Source: Candidatus Aminicenantota bacterium (lineage in GTDB: Bacteria; Acidobacteriota; Aminicenantia; Aminicenantales; Aminicenantaceae). From it: DNA of 13,283 bases. Shown here piece by piece: positions 6,340 through 13,194 of the stretch (position 1 is the stretch's first letter; every line of letters begins with the position of its first letter). The notes under the pieces were generated by a model, which did not search any database, was not told the DNA's origin, and saw nothing but the letters and a program-made list of their open reading frames with translations. The translations under genes and the position numbers were made by a program. The stretch is from the NCBI GenBank assembly GCA_016926925.1, contig JAFGNQ010000358.1, positions 1-13,283 of the forward strand, in the 5' to 3' direction.

Positions 6340-7524
6340 ATGAGCGATATCGTTATTGCCGGCGCTGTGAGAACTGCCGGGGGAAGCTTCGGAGGATCTT
6401 TCAAGAATGTATCTGCAGTGGAATTGGGAGCTCTTGTCGTGCGGGAAACAGTTCGAAGAGCGGGGATTGAACCTGACCATGTTAATGAAGTCATTTTTGG
6501 AACTGGATGGCAGGCCGGCCTCGGCCCCAATATTGGACGCCTGGCCACCGTCAAAGGCGGACTGCCTGTCGAAGTTCCCGCGTTTACCGTGAATAAACGC
6601 TGTGGATCTTCGTTGAGAGCGGTGACTCTGGGAGTTCAATTGATCAAGGCTGGGGATGCAGATGTCGTCCTTGTCGGAGGTTCTGAAAACAGTTCTCAGG
6701 TGCCCTACATCTCCGAGGGAGCGAGGTGGGGAAATCGTATGGGAGACGGCAAAGTCATCGATCTTCTGCATAAAGATGGCTTTATGTGCCCTTTGGCAGG
6801 TCACTTGATGGGCGTGACGGCAGAGACGCTCGTGGAAAAATACAGCATTAGCCGAGAGGAGCAGGACGTCTATGCAGCTGACTCTCAAGCCAAAGCTGTC
6901 AGGGCCATGAAGGAGGGTCTGTTCAAGGCGGAAGTGCTCCCCGTTGAGATCCCTTTGAAAAGGGGCCAAACAGCTCTCTTTGAAAATGAAGAAATTCCGA
7001 GAGAGGAAGTTTCGGCCGAGAAGTTGGCCAAACTTTCTCCAGTTTTCAAGAAAGATGGTTCGGTCACCGCAGGCAACAGCTGTGCCCTTTGCGACGCAGC
7101 TTCTGCCCTTGTGGTCCTGACCGAAGACAAAGCGCGAGAGTTGGGAGTGAAACCCATGGCCCGGATCGTCGCTTATGCCCATGCCGGTGTCGACCCTAAA
7201 ATTATGGGTATCGGTCCTGTTCCGGCGGTGCGCAAGGCTCTGGATCGTGCCGGGCTCAAGCTGGAGGATATCGATATCATCGAGCTTAATGAAGCCTTTG
7301 CAGCTCAAATCATTGCCGTAGAGCGTGAGCTCAATTGGGATCGATCGAAAGTCAACCTCAACGGCGGTGCTATCGCCCTCGGTCATCCTGTGGGTGCGAC
7401 CGGTGTTAAGATCATGACGACTCTGATTCACGCCTTGAAGACCTATGATAAAAAATTAGGCTTGGTCAGTTTGTGCATTGGCGGAGGGCAGGGAGTGGCC
7501 GTCATTCTTGAAAGGTTGTTCTGA
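6340..7524 (+). CDS. Acetyl-CoA acetyltransferase (thiolase)
   Basis: 394 aa, full length for a thiolase. It condenses two acetyl-CoA to acetoacetyl-CoA or performs the reverse cleavage, in the cytoplasm. The acyl-accepting Cys is C88 (NKRCGSS). Other catalytic motifs are NEAFA 317-321, [15 protein letters not shown] with H349, and the second Cys C379 in LCIGGGQG. H155 in AGHLMG matches the substrate-loop position of biosynthetic thiolases. [11 protein letters not shown] replaces the common GNASGINDGAA, a variant I recall from other anaerobes. The start is supported by AAAGGAGGG 5 bp upstream and the perfect promoter before it. hbd follows after 19 bp, so the two are co-transcribed. A longer-chain 3-ketoacyl-CoA thiolase role cannot be excluded from sequence alone. 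Confidence 0.95.
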   Translation: MSDIVIAGAVRTAGGSFGGSFKNVSAVELGALVVRETVRRAGIEPDHVNEVIFGTGWQAGLGPNIGRLATVKGGLPVEVPAFTVNKRCGSSLRAVTLGVQLIKAGDADVVLVGGSENSSQVPYISEGARWGNRMGDGKVIDLLHKDGFMCPLAGHLMGVTAETLVEKYSISREEQDVYAADSQAKAVRAMKEGLFKAEVLPVEIPLKRGQTALFENEEIPREEVSAEKLAKLSPVFKKDGSVTAGNSCALCDAASALVVLTEDKARELGVKPMARIVAYAHAGVDPKIMGIGPVPAVRKALDRAGLKLEDIDIIELNEAFAAQIIAVERELNWDRSKVNLNGGAIALGHPVGATGVKIMTTLIHALKTYDKKLGLVSLCIGGGQGVAVILERLF

Positions 7525-7543
7525 AATTGGAGGAGGAAATAAT

Positions 7544-8395
7544 ATGAGCATCAAAAAGCCTTTTATCGTGGGTGCGGGCATTATGGGGGCTGGAATCGGC
7601 CAGCTCTGTGCTCAGAAGGGGTGCGAAGTCGTGGTTTCCGATATTTCTAAGGATATCATAGGAAAGGCCGAGGATAAGATTATCCGTGGGCTTAAAGGAC
7701 GCATCGAGAAGGGGAAAATAACTCAGGAGGACATGGACGGCGTCCTGGCCAAGATGAGCTGGACCACGGATTTAAGCCAGGCGGCGGACAGTGATTTTGT
7801 TATAGAAGCTGCCCTCGAGGATATCAACCTCAAAAAGGACATATTCCGAAGACTGGATGAAGTATGCTCTCCGGGAACGATTTTGGCATCGAACACGACC
7901 GCCCTCTCAGTGAGTGAGATCGCTTCCGCCACCCAACGATCGGACAAGGTGGTCGGGATGCATTTTTTCAATCCTGCAGTGATCATGAAGCTCGTTGAAA
8001 TCATCCGTGGTAATGAAACGTCCGATGAAACGGTTGCAGCCACGAAAGATTTCGCTGAAGCCCTGGGAAAATCTCCAATCGTCACTTTCAAAGAGGCTCC
8101 CGCCGGAATCGTGAGTCGTGTGCTGGCGAGTCTTTTGAACGAGGCCGCCTTGGTATATTCCGATGGAATCGCCTCGGCTCAGGATATCGATGACGCCATG
8201 AAATTGGGCGCGGGATTGCCTATGGGGCCTCTGGCATTGATCGACATGATCGGACTCGACATCCACTTGGCCAAGATGGAAACTCTTTACGGCAAGCTGA
8301 AGGATGAGCGATACAAGCCCCCTTCAATTATCAAGAAATTGGTTTCCGAAGGAAAACTGGGGAAGAAGGCAGGGGAGGGATTCTACAAATACTAA
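7544..8395 (+). CDS. hbd: 3-hydroxybutyryl-CoA dehydrogenase
   Basis: 283 aa, the usual length. It interconverts acetoacetyl-CoA and 3-hydroxybutyryl-CoA with NAD(P)H. The Rossmann motif is GAGIMG (10-15). Catalytic S117 (ASNTT), H140 (GMHFFNP) and E152 (MKLVEII) are present. The conserved Asn of the PGFxVNR segment is replaced: the segment reads APAGIVSRVL, with S191 at the Asn position. LGAGLPMGPLALID and the C-terminal GKKAGEGFYKY are typical. The start at 7544 follows GGAGGAGG at 7529-7536; the longer in-frame reading back into the thiolase gene is rejected. Repeat D begins at the very next base after the TAA stop. It works with the thiolase before it and the hydratase at 9903. Confidence 0.95.
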   Translation: MSIKKPFIVGAGIMGAGIGQLCAQKGCEVVVSDISKDIIGKAEDKIIRGLKGRIEKGKITQEDMDGVLAKMSWTTDLSQAADSDFVIEAALEDINLKKDIFRRLDEVCSPGTILASNTTALSVSEIASATQRSDKVVGMHFFNPAVIMKLVEIIRGNETSDETVAATKDFAEALGKSPIVTFKEAPAGIVSRVLASLLNEAALVYSDGIASAQDIDDAMKLGAGLPMGPLALIDMIGLDIHLAKMETLYGKLKDERYKPPSIIKKLVSEGKLGKKAGEGFYKY

Positions 8396-8587
8396 CCTGA
8401 ATTGTTCATAAAAAAAGCTGATGCTTTCATTACAAAGACCTTTTTATCCAATAATCAGCTTTTTTTACCCTACGGGCGAGCCGATCTTGCCGCACCGGCT
8501 TCCTCACAGCCCATTCGCGGTAGTTCACTACAGCTTCATGGGCCGCTTCGTTGCCGCTGCAGCAACCTCGGCTCGTGAATAATTCAG
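8396..8587 (+). repeat. 192-bp TIR repeat, copy D
   Basis: A 192-bp full-length copy in the same orientation as A and B. It starts CCTGAATTGTTCAT at the first base after the hbd stop and ends CGTGAATAATTCAG. The left stem pairs perfectly over 13 bp (8410-8422 with 8454-8466, core AAAGCTGAT/ATCAGCTTT) and differs from the stems of A, B and C. The right half keeps all tiers: CGAGCCGA/TCGGCTCG (8477-8484, 8568-8575, perfect here), TTGCCGCA/TGCAGCAA, GCCCAT/ATGGGC and the apical GTAG-TTCA-CTAC (8520-8531). It contains no ORF. The 99 bp from its end to the next gene hold an A/T-rich stretch and a TATAAA at 8658 without a matching -35. Confidence 0.88.
8410..8466. terminator. Terminator-like hairpin in repeat D after hbd
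   Basis: A 13-bp perfect inverted repeat begins with A7 and ends with T7 around an AGCTGAT/ATCAGCT core, with a 31-nt loop. The layout is symmetrical, so it could end transcription in either direction. The GC content of the stem is low and the loop is large, so partial termination is more likely than a full stop. Confidence 0.4.
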
Positions 8588-8686
8588 ACGGATGGAAGTG
8601 CTTTGTGCGGAGAGATATTTTTAAATTTTTATGCGCGAGGAATGCAGTTATTCGAACTATAAACGTTAGTTTCTAAGGAGAAAGAG

Positions 8687-9841
8687 ATGGACTTTGATTT
8701 TAATGAAGAACAAAAAATGATCCAGGATACGATCCGCAAATTTGCCGATGAGGAGATTGCTCCTGTAGCCAGCGAAAACGACAAGAAAGGCCAGTTTCCG
8801 CGGGATATCTTCGAAAAGCTTGCGGGATTGGGTTTCATGGGTACTCCTATTCCCGAAGAATACGGCGGAGCCGGCTTTGATTACATAAGTCATGCCATCG
8901 TTGCCGAGGAGCTTGGGCGGGTGGATTCATCCCTTCGCGGGACCTACTCGGTTCAGGTCTCTCTTGTCGAGCTTCCCATTTTCAAATTCGCGAACGAGGA
9001 ACAGAAGAAAAAGTATTTACCCAAACTTACAAGCGGGGAATGGATCGGTTGTTACGGACTCACCGAACCGAACTCGGGAAGCGACCCGGCCAGTATGGTA
9101 ACGACGGCCAAAGAAGATGGGGATTCCTATATCTTGAACGGTCAAAAGACATGGATCACCAACGCCGGTATTGCCGACATGGCCATCGTCTACGCCAAAA
9201 CGGATCCCGCAGCCGAGGCCAGAGGGATTACGGCTTTTATAGTTGAGAGGGGATTCGAAGGTTTCTCGACGAGAGACCTGCACGATAAGCTGGGGCTTCG
9301 GGCTTCCAATACGGGCGAGATCTTCCTGGAGGACTGCCGGGTGCCCAAAGAGAATGTGATGGGGGAAGTGAACAAGGGATTCAAGATTGCTCTGGGAACC
9401 CTGGATTTCGGCCGTTTTACAGTTGCTGCAGGCTGTGTGGGATCGGCCCAAGGCTGTATCGATATCTGTAAGGATTACGCCAAACAGAGGAATCAGTTCG
9501 GCAAGCCCATAGCCAGTTTTCAGCTCATCCAGCAGATGATCGCGGATATGGTTGTCGAATGCGAGGCCGGCCGGCTTCTTGTTTACCGCGCCGGACATTT
9601 GAAAAACAAGGGCGAGCGCAACACCCGAGAGACATCTATTGCCAAGTATTTCTGTAGCGAGATGGTCAATAGGGTGGCCTACAAAGCCGTCCAGATCCAC
9701 GGTGGTTACGGCTTTTCTGGGGAATACGACGTAGAGCGCTTTTACAGAGACGCGCGTATCAACACACTCTATGAGGGGACATCGCAGATCCAGCAGCTCA
9801 TTATAGGCGCTTTTGAGCTCGGCATTAAGGCCTTTACCTGA
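8687..9841 (+). CDS. Acyl-CoA dehydrogenase, short-chain type with a glutaryl-CoA-dehydrogenase-like N-terminal half
   Basis: 384 aa, complete. This FAD enzyme oxidises acyl-CoA to 2-enoyl-CoA and passes electrons to an electron-transfer flavoprotein; no etf genes are in the window. Signature 1 GCYGLTEPNSGSD spans 121-133 and signature 2 (QIHGGYGFSGEY...YRDAR) spans 336-357. The catalytic base is E363 in LYEGTSQIQ, as in butyryl-CoA dehydrogenase. The first half is unusually close to glutaryl-CoA dehydrogenase, with R84 in VDSSLRGTYSVQ at the position of the carboxylate-binding Arg of human GCDH, while G77 replaces the Glu seven residues earlier. The substrate may be butyryl-CoA or a dicarboxylyl-CoA. 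The start is supported by AAGGAG 6 bp upstream. The TGA stop lies inside a repeat-end sequence. Confidence 0.92.
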   Translation: MDFDFNEEQKMIQDTIRKFADEEIAPVASENDKKGQFPRDIFEKLAGLGFMGTPIPEEYGGAGFDYISHAIVAEELGRVDSSLRGTYSVQVSLVELPIFKFANEEQKKKYLPKLTSGEWIGCYGLTEPNSGSDPASMVTTAKEDGDSYILNGQKTWITNAGIADMAIVYAKTDPAAEARGITAFIVERGFEGFSTRDLHDKLGLRASNTGEIFLEDCRVPKENVMGEVNKGFKIALGTLDFGRFTVAAGCVGSAQGCIDICKDYAKQRNQFGKPIASFQLIQQMIADMVVECEAGRLLVYRAGHLKNKGERNTRETSIAKYFCSEMVNRVAYKAVQIHGGYGFSGEYDVERFYRDARINTLYEGTSQIQQLIIGAFELGIKAFT

Positions 9842-9856
9842 AAAATTCATAAAAAA
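9837..9856 (+). repeat. Solo left end of the 192-bp repeat overlapping the acyl-CoA dehydrogenase stop
   Basis: The 20 bases beginning CCTGAAAAATTCAT match the repeat's left end (CCTGAATTATTCATAAAAAA) at 18 of 20 positions. The dehydrogenase's TGA stop (9839-9841) is formed by bases 3-5 of the end. Similarity stops after the A-run and no hairpin or right half follows, so this is a remnant or an end captured without the element. Confidence 0.6.
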
Positions 9857-9902
9857 TGTCTAGGGAATGTTTTAACTCTCCGGTCGGGGATAGGAGGTGA
9901 AG

Positions 9903-10682
9903 ATGTACAACACTTTGATTTTTGAAAAAAAGGAAACGGTTGGGATTTTGACCATGAACCGTCCCGATAAAATGAACGCTCTCTCCCAGGAGCTGACTGA
10001 GGAATTGAAACAGGTCCTGGATGAGATCGAAGGGGACAGGGAACTCAGAGTGCTGGTCATAACCGGCTCCGGAGAGAAAGCCTTTGTGGCCGGAGCGGAC
10101 ATCAACGAGCTTGTAGAACGGGATGCATTGCTCGGACGAGAGGTGTCGCGGTTCAGGCAAGAGCTCTTCTCCCGTATCGAGAATTTGCCGATCCCGGTCA
10201 TCGCTGCCGTCAACGGCTATGCTTTAGGGGGCGGATTGGAATTGGCGCTGGCCTGCAACATCCGTATTGCCGCCGAGACGGCTAAGTTCGGAGCCCCCGA
10301 GGTCAAGCTGGGAATCATCCCGGGTGACGGTGGTACGCAGAGGCTTCCCCGTTTGGTAGGGCTCGGCCGCGCCATGGAGATGATCCTTACCGGTGATTTC
10401 GTGGACGCCCAGGAAGCTTTCCGCATCGGTTTGGCCAACAAGGTCGTTCCTGACAAAGAACTGATGGAGACTGCCATGGTGTTGGCACAGAAAATCGCCT
10501 CGCGACCTCCTCTTGCAGTGAAGTATGCCAAGGAAGCAGTGAGCAGAAGCCAGGAGGGTGATGCCGTCTCAGGTTATGCCCTCGAATCCTATCTCCATGC
10601 CCTGACCTGCACCACAGAGGATAAAAAGGAAGGTGTGACCGCTTTCCTGGAAAAACGAAAAGGCCGCTTCCAAGGCCGCTGA
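9903..10682 (+). CDS. crt: Enoyl-CoA hydratase/isomerase family protein (crotonase type)
   Basis: 259 aa. It hydrates 2-enoyl-CoA (crotonyl-CoA) to 3-hydroxyacyl-CoA. Both catalytic Glu of the crotonase hydratases are present: E113 in ALGGGLELA and E133 in APEVKLG. Oxyanion-hole regions FVAGADI (61-67) and YALGGG (106-111) are intact, and IPGDGGTQRL follows. The common GAGG or GYGG reads GDGG. The ATG at 9903 is preferred over the GTG at 9897 because AGGAGG (9892-9897) lies 5 bp before it and overlaps the GTG. It lies 61 bp after the dehydrogenase and is probably co-transcribed. With the thiolase, hbd and dehydrogenase it completes the cycle between acetyl-CoA and butyryl-CoA, usable for fatty-acid oxidation or butyrate formation. 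Confidence 0.94.
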   Translation: MYNTLIFEKKETVGILTMNRPDKMNALSQELTEELKQVLDEIEGDRELRVLVITGSGEKAFVAGADINELVERDALLGREVSRFRQELFSRIENLPIPVIAAVNGYALGGGLELALACNIRIAAETAKFGAPEVKLGIIPGDGGTQRLPRLVGLGRAMEMILTGDFVDAQEAFRIGLANKVVPDKELMETAMVLAQKIASRPPLAVKYAKEAVSRSQEGDAVSGYALESYLHALTCTTEDKKEGVTAFLEKRKGRFQGR

Positions 10683-10718
10683 TCTCAATAAGGGGATAGG
10701 TGCTCTTTTCCAGAGGTG

Positions 10719-10746
10719 AAGGAAAAAACTGCCTGTCCTTTTTTCT
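10719..10746 (+). terminator. Weak candidate terminator after crt
   Basis: AAGGA (10719-10723) pairs with TCCTT (10736-10740) across a 12-nt loop and runs into a T6 tract. The stem is only 5 bp and A/T-rich, so it may be leaky. It is the only terminator-like signal between crt and the tyrS promoter. Confidence 0.3.
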
Positions 10747-10842
10747 CCTTTAGAATCTTTCTTGACCGCCTAATCTTTTTTTCTCTTTCTTAAGGGAAGA
10801 AAAGACCTTTCGGATCAGATGGCCAATCACGCCTGTCTTTGG

Positions 10843-10871
10843 TTGAGCATGGATGTGGATTGTGCTATAAA
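10843..10871 (+). promoter_or_regulatory. tyrS promoter with extended -10
   Basis: TTGAGC (10843-10848) and TATAAA (10866-10871) are 17 bp apart, and TGC directly before the -10 makes it an extended -10. The predicted start is near 10878, giving a leader of about 56 nt. The leader opens with a small hairpin, CTCTCA (10880-10885) / TGAGAG (10897-10902). No T-box specifier stem or T-box sequence is visible, so tyrS appears to be its own simple transcription unit. Confidence 0.7.
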
Positions 10872-10933
10872 CGTAATTGCTCTCAGATAAGAATTTTGAG
10901 AGACGAGAGAGTTGCTGACAGAGGAGAACGTCG

Positions 10934-12175
10934 ATGAGCAACAATGTCTTCGACAACTTAAAAGCACGCGGATTCATCGCTCAGGTATCGGATGAAGTCG
11001 ATCTTCGCCGTAAGCTCGACGAAGACTCACTTACGTTTTACATCGGTTTTGATGGCTCCGCTTCCAGTCTTCATGCAGGAAGTCTTGTTCCCATCATGGC
11101 CATGATGCATTTGCAGCGGGCCGGCCACCGGCCGATAGGACTCGTCGGAAGCGGTACGACCATGGTCGGCGACCCCAGCGGCAGGACCGAAATGCGAAAG
11201 ATGTTGAGCGAAGATGCGATTCGAGCCAACGGGAAAGCTATTCACGCCCAGTTGAATAGGTATTTGAATTTCGATGGAGAGCACGCCATTGCTCTGGACA
11301 ATGCAGATTGGCTTTTGCCCATCAACTACATCCAATTCCTTCGGGAGATCGGCCGCCATTTCAGTGTCAACAGGATGCTGGCCGCCGAAGCGTATAAACA
11401 GCGGCTGGAGAAAGGACTTTCCTTCATCGAATTCAATTACCAGCTTCTCCAGGCTTACGACTACCTTTATCTTTTCAAGAACCACAGATGCACCCTCCAA
11501 ATGGGTGGTGATGACCAGTGGGGAAATATCTTGGCCGGTGTGGATCTCATCCGCCGTGTCGAAGGAGCTAAAGTCGAGGCCATGACCTTTCCTCTGCTCA
11601 CGACGGCATCGGGAGCCAAGATGGGCAAGACTGCGGCCGGTGCGGTTTGGCTGGATGCGGATTTGCTCAACCCCTATGAGTACTACCAGTACTGGGTCAA
11701 CTGTGATGACCGGGATGTGGGCCGTTTTCTCAAGCTCTTCACTTTTCTTCCCCTGGAAAAAATCGAGAACCTCGAAGCTCTTGAGGGAAGCGCAATCCGA
11801 AAGGCGAAGCAGATATTGGCCTATGAAGCCACGCGGATAACTCACGGAGAAAAAATGGCCCAGGAGGCCCGATCAACGGCTGAGACCGCTTTCGGCAAGA
11901 AAGAAATGGGGACGAGCGATTTAGATGCCATGCCCACAACCGTCATTCCACGCAGCCGCCTGACTCAGGGCATAAGCCCGATGGAGCTGTTCGCCGAAGC
12001 CGGACTCACCGCGTCCAGGGGAGAGGCGCGGCGTCTCATCCAGCAGGGTGGTATGTACATCAACGATCAAAGGATCGACAATCTTGAACAGGTAATCACC
12101 GAGGACAGCTTGACCCCTGACGGCATTCTTCTCCGTGCCGGCAAGAAAAAATACCACCGCCTCATCGTGGAATAG
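10934..12175 (+). CDS. tyrS: Tyrosyl-tRNA synthetase
   Basis: 413 aa, full length. It charges tRNA-Tyr with tyrosine in the cytoplasm. The class I Rossmann core starts with YIGFDGSASSLHAGSL, where HAGSL (47-51) replaces HIGHL, as in several bacterial TyrRS. Tyrosine- and ATP-site motifs follow: TTMVGDPSG (75-83), FNYQLLQAYDY (167-177) and QMGGDDQWGN (189-198). The KMSKS loop reads KMGKT (229-233). The C-terminal tRNA-binding S4 domain spans about 349-410 (TASRGEARRLIQQGGMYIN). The ribosome binding site GAGGAG lies 7 bp before the ATG. No operon partner follows. The gene is ordinary and intact. Confidence 0.97.
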   Translation: MSNNVFDNLKARGFIAQVSDEVDLRRKLDEDSLTFYIGFDGSASSLHAGSLVPIMAMMHLQRAGHRPIGLVGSGTTMVGDPSGRTEMRKMLSEDAIRANGKAIHAQLNRYLNFDGEHAIALDNADWLLPINYIQFLREIGRHFSVNRMLAAEAYKQRLEKGLSFIEFNYQLLQAYDYLYLFKNHRCTLQMGGDDQWGNILAGVDLIRRVEGAKVEAMTFPLLTTASGAKMGKTAAGAVWLDADLLNPYEYYQYWVNCDDRDVGRFLKLFTFLPLEKIENLEALEGSAIRKAKQILAYEATRITHGEKMAQEARSTAETAFGKKEMGTSDLDAMPTTVIPRSRLTQGISPMELFAEAGLTASRGEARRLIQQGGMYINDQRIDNLEQVITEDSLTPDGILLRAGKKKYHRLIVE

Positions 12176-12551
12176 ACCGGTTTTGAATTCCGGAGCAAGC
12201 AATCAGCAGTATCTTTGTCCCAGTCGGATTTTATGCGCTGCCCCCATCCATTTTCGTTTTTTAATATGGAGTTTCATTATTTCTCAGAGCAGCCGGAATG
12301 ATTCACGAGTGTTTGACAATGCTTTTTTTCTGAAATAAAATATTTTTTTAGATATCAACGATGGGAATCTCGGATGAAAGCTCAATGGATCGGTTTGATT
12401 AAAAGGCTTCTCCAATTCTAAGAAAAAGTGAGATAAGCAACTCTGTCAAGGTTTGGTCAAACCCGCTCCAAAAGAGAGCACACCGGATGAGCTTATTTTA
12501 ACCGGCCGGCGAGAGGACTAGGAAGGAGAGAATGCCGGAAGGAGGCCAGGA
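12176..12551 (+). other. 376-bp non-coding stretch; promoter plus a leader of about 200 nt
   Basis: No ORF above about 20 codons with support. A weak CCGG...CCGG pair follows the tyrS stop with no T-run, so no clear tyrS terminator is seen. From the promoter at 12313 a transcript would run about 204 nt before the next start codon. It contains a perfect 14-bp palindrome GGTTTGGTCAAACC (12450-12463). A 19-codon ORF from 12532, preceded by AAGGAG, overlaps the next gene in another frame. I could not match the leader to any riboswitch class I know. Confidence 0.5.
12313..12341 (+). promoter_or_regulatory. Near-consensus sigma-70 promoter upstream of the exported-protein gene
   Basis: TTGACA (12313-12318, 6 of 6) and TAAAAT (12336-12341, 5 of 6) are 17 bp apart, with an A/T-rich stretch around the -10. 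The predicted start is near 12348. The first plausible gene start is 12552, so it drives either a long leader or a small RNA. Confidence 0.7.
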
Positions 12552-13154
12552 ATGCATCGGCGAGGTTTTTGGTTCTTATTCATTTTCCTGATCCTTGGGA
12601 TCTTGGCAGCGGCCCAACTTGTCTGGCAGCCACGTGATATCCGTTTGGACACAGGGGACGATGATCCAAAAAATACCTCTAGTGCCCCTCAGGTTGTCTG
12701 TTCCGGTGATAAGGTTTATGCCGTTTGGCAGGTTTTAGCCTCCGCCATCCCCGATGAAAAATATCAATTCAGCCATTGGAGCGGCGACTTTTCCGTTACG
12801 GATAACCCGTTACTCTTCATCATGGATGAGGATAAACATGTTACGGCTAATTTCGTCCGCCGGATTTACGCCCCGATGAACGTCACCGGTCAAAAGAAAT
12901 TGAATCGTTCCCTTTCCCAGGTAGAATATATCAATGTCTTGTCCTGGCAGCCTCATCCGGACAACCTGAACATCACGAAATATGGAATCTATCTCGTAGA
13001 AAACGGGATTTGGGATCCACTCGTCGAGCTGAATGCCGATGTCTTTAATTACTGGCACCGGAGAGTCGGGAAGGACAAGTCATACACGTATGCGATCGTG
13101 GCCATAAACGATGATGGCCGGGAAGGCAATCCGGCCTATGTCACGGTGCAATAA
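12552..13154 (+). CDS. Small exported protein made of partial repeat-protein and FN3-like segments (likely degraded)
   Basis: 200 aa. Residues 1-21 are a signal peptide: RR, a hydrophobic core, then an AAA cleavage site. Residues 24-60 resemble the start of BNR-type repeat proteins (APQVVCSGDKVYAVWQ). At about residue 60 the sequence switches abruptly to the second half of a divergent InlB-type B repeat (YQFSHWSGDF ... NPLLFIMDEDKHVTANF, 71-101); its first strand is missing. Residues 106-200 form a complete fibronectin-III-like domain (NVLSWQPHPDN, YTYAIVAINDDGREGNP). I read this as an internal in-frame deletion within a once larger secreted protein, but a genuine small domain combination is possible. 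The start is supported by GGAGG 6 bp upstream. The function is unknown; it is presumably outside the cytoplasm. Confidence 0.7.
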   Translation: MHRRGFWFLFIFLILGILAAAQLVWQPRDIRLDTGDDDPKNTSSAPQVVCSGDKVYAVWQVLASAIPDEKYQFSHWSGDFSVTDNPLLFIMDEDKHVTANFVRRIYAPMNVTGQKKLNRSLSQVEYINVLSWQPHPDNLNITKYGIYLVENGIWDPLVELNADVFNYWHRRVGKDKSYTYAIVAINDDGREGNPAYVTVQ

Positions 13155-13167
13155 TCGGAGAGAGGTT

Positions 13168-13194
13168 GTGCTGTTGCCCGGTGGGCAGACACGA
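13168..13194. other. Hairpin downstream of the exported-protein gene
   Basis: GTTGCCC/GGGCAGAC around a GGT loop, with GTG/CAC outside it, forms an imperfect stem shortly after the stop at 13154. There is no T-run directly after it, so it is not a textbook intrinsic terminator. The remainder of the window to 13283 shows nothing else. Confidence 0.3.

Noticed and set aside
6241..7431. 396-aa open frame on the minus strand opposite the thiolase gene
   Set aside because: It mirrors a clearly real thiolase with intact catalytic residues, has a low-complexity His/Ser/Arg-rich product typical of antisense frames, and has no supported start.
9017..9850. 277-aa minus-strand frame opposite the acyl-CoA dehydrogenase
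   Set aside because: Antisense shadow of a well-conserved gene, with no recognisable domain and no ribosome binding site.
10478..10500. Sigma-54 promoter-like TTGGCACAG in crt
   Set aside because: It lies inside coding sequence and the GG-to-GC spacing is not 10 bp.
10872..10933. T-box riboswitch controlling tyrS
   Set aside because: The leader is only about 56 nt, with one 6-bp hairpin and no T-box sequence, specifier loop or terminator/antiterminator pair.
11027..11845. 272-aa minus-strand frame opposite tyrS
   Set aside because: Antisense shadow of an intact tyrosyl-tRNA synthetase; the product resembles no family.
12348..12551. Known riboswitch in the leader (c-di-GMP, TPP, glycine, fluoride classes considered)
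   Set aside because: None of the conserved core sequences I know for these classes could be found.
12532..12591. 19-codon ORF with AAGGAG upstream, overlapping the exported-protein start
   Set aside because: The spacing to the ATG is only 3 nt and the product is featureless; the purine-rich stretch is explained by the main gene's ribosome binding region.
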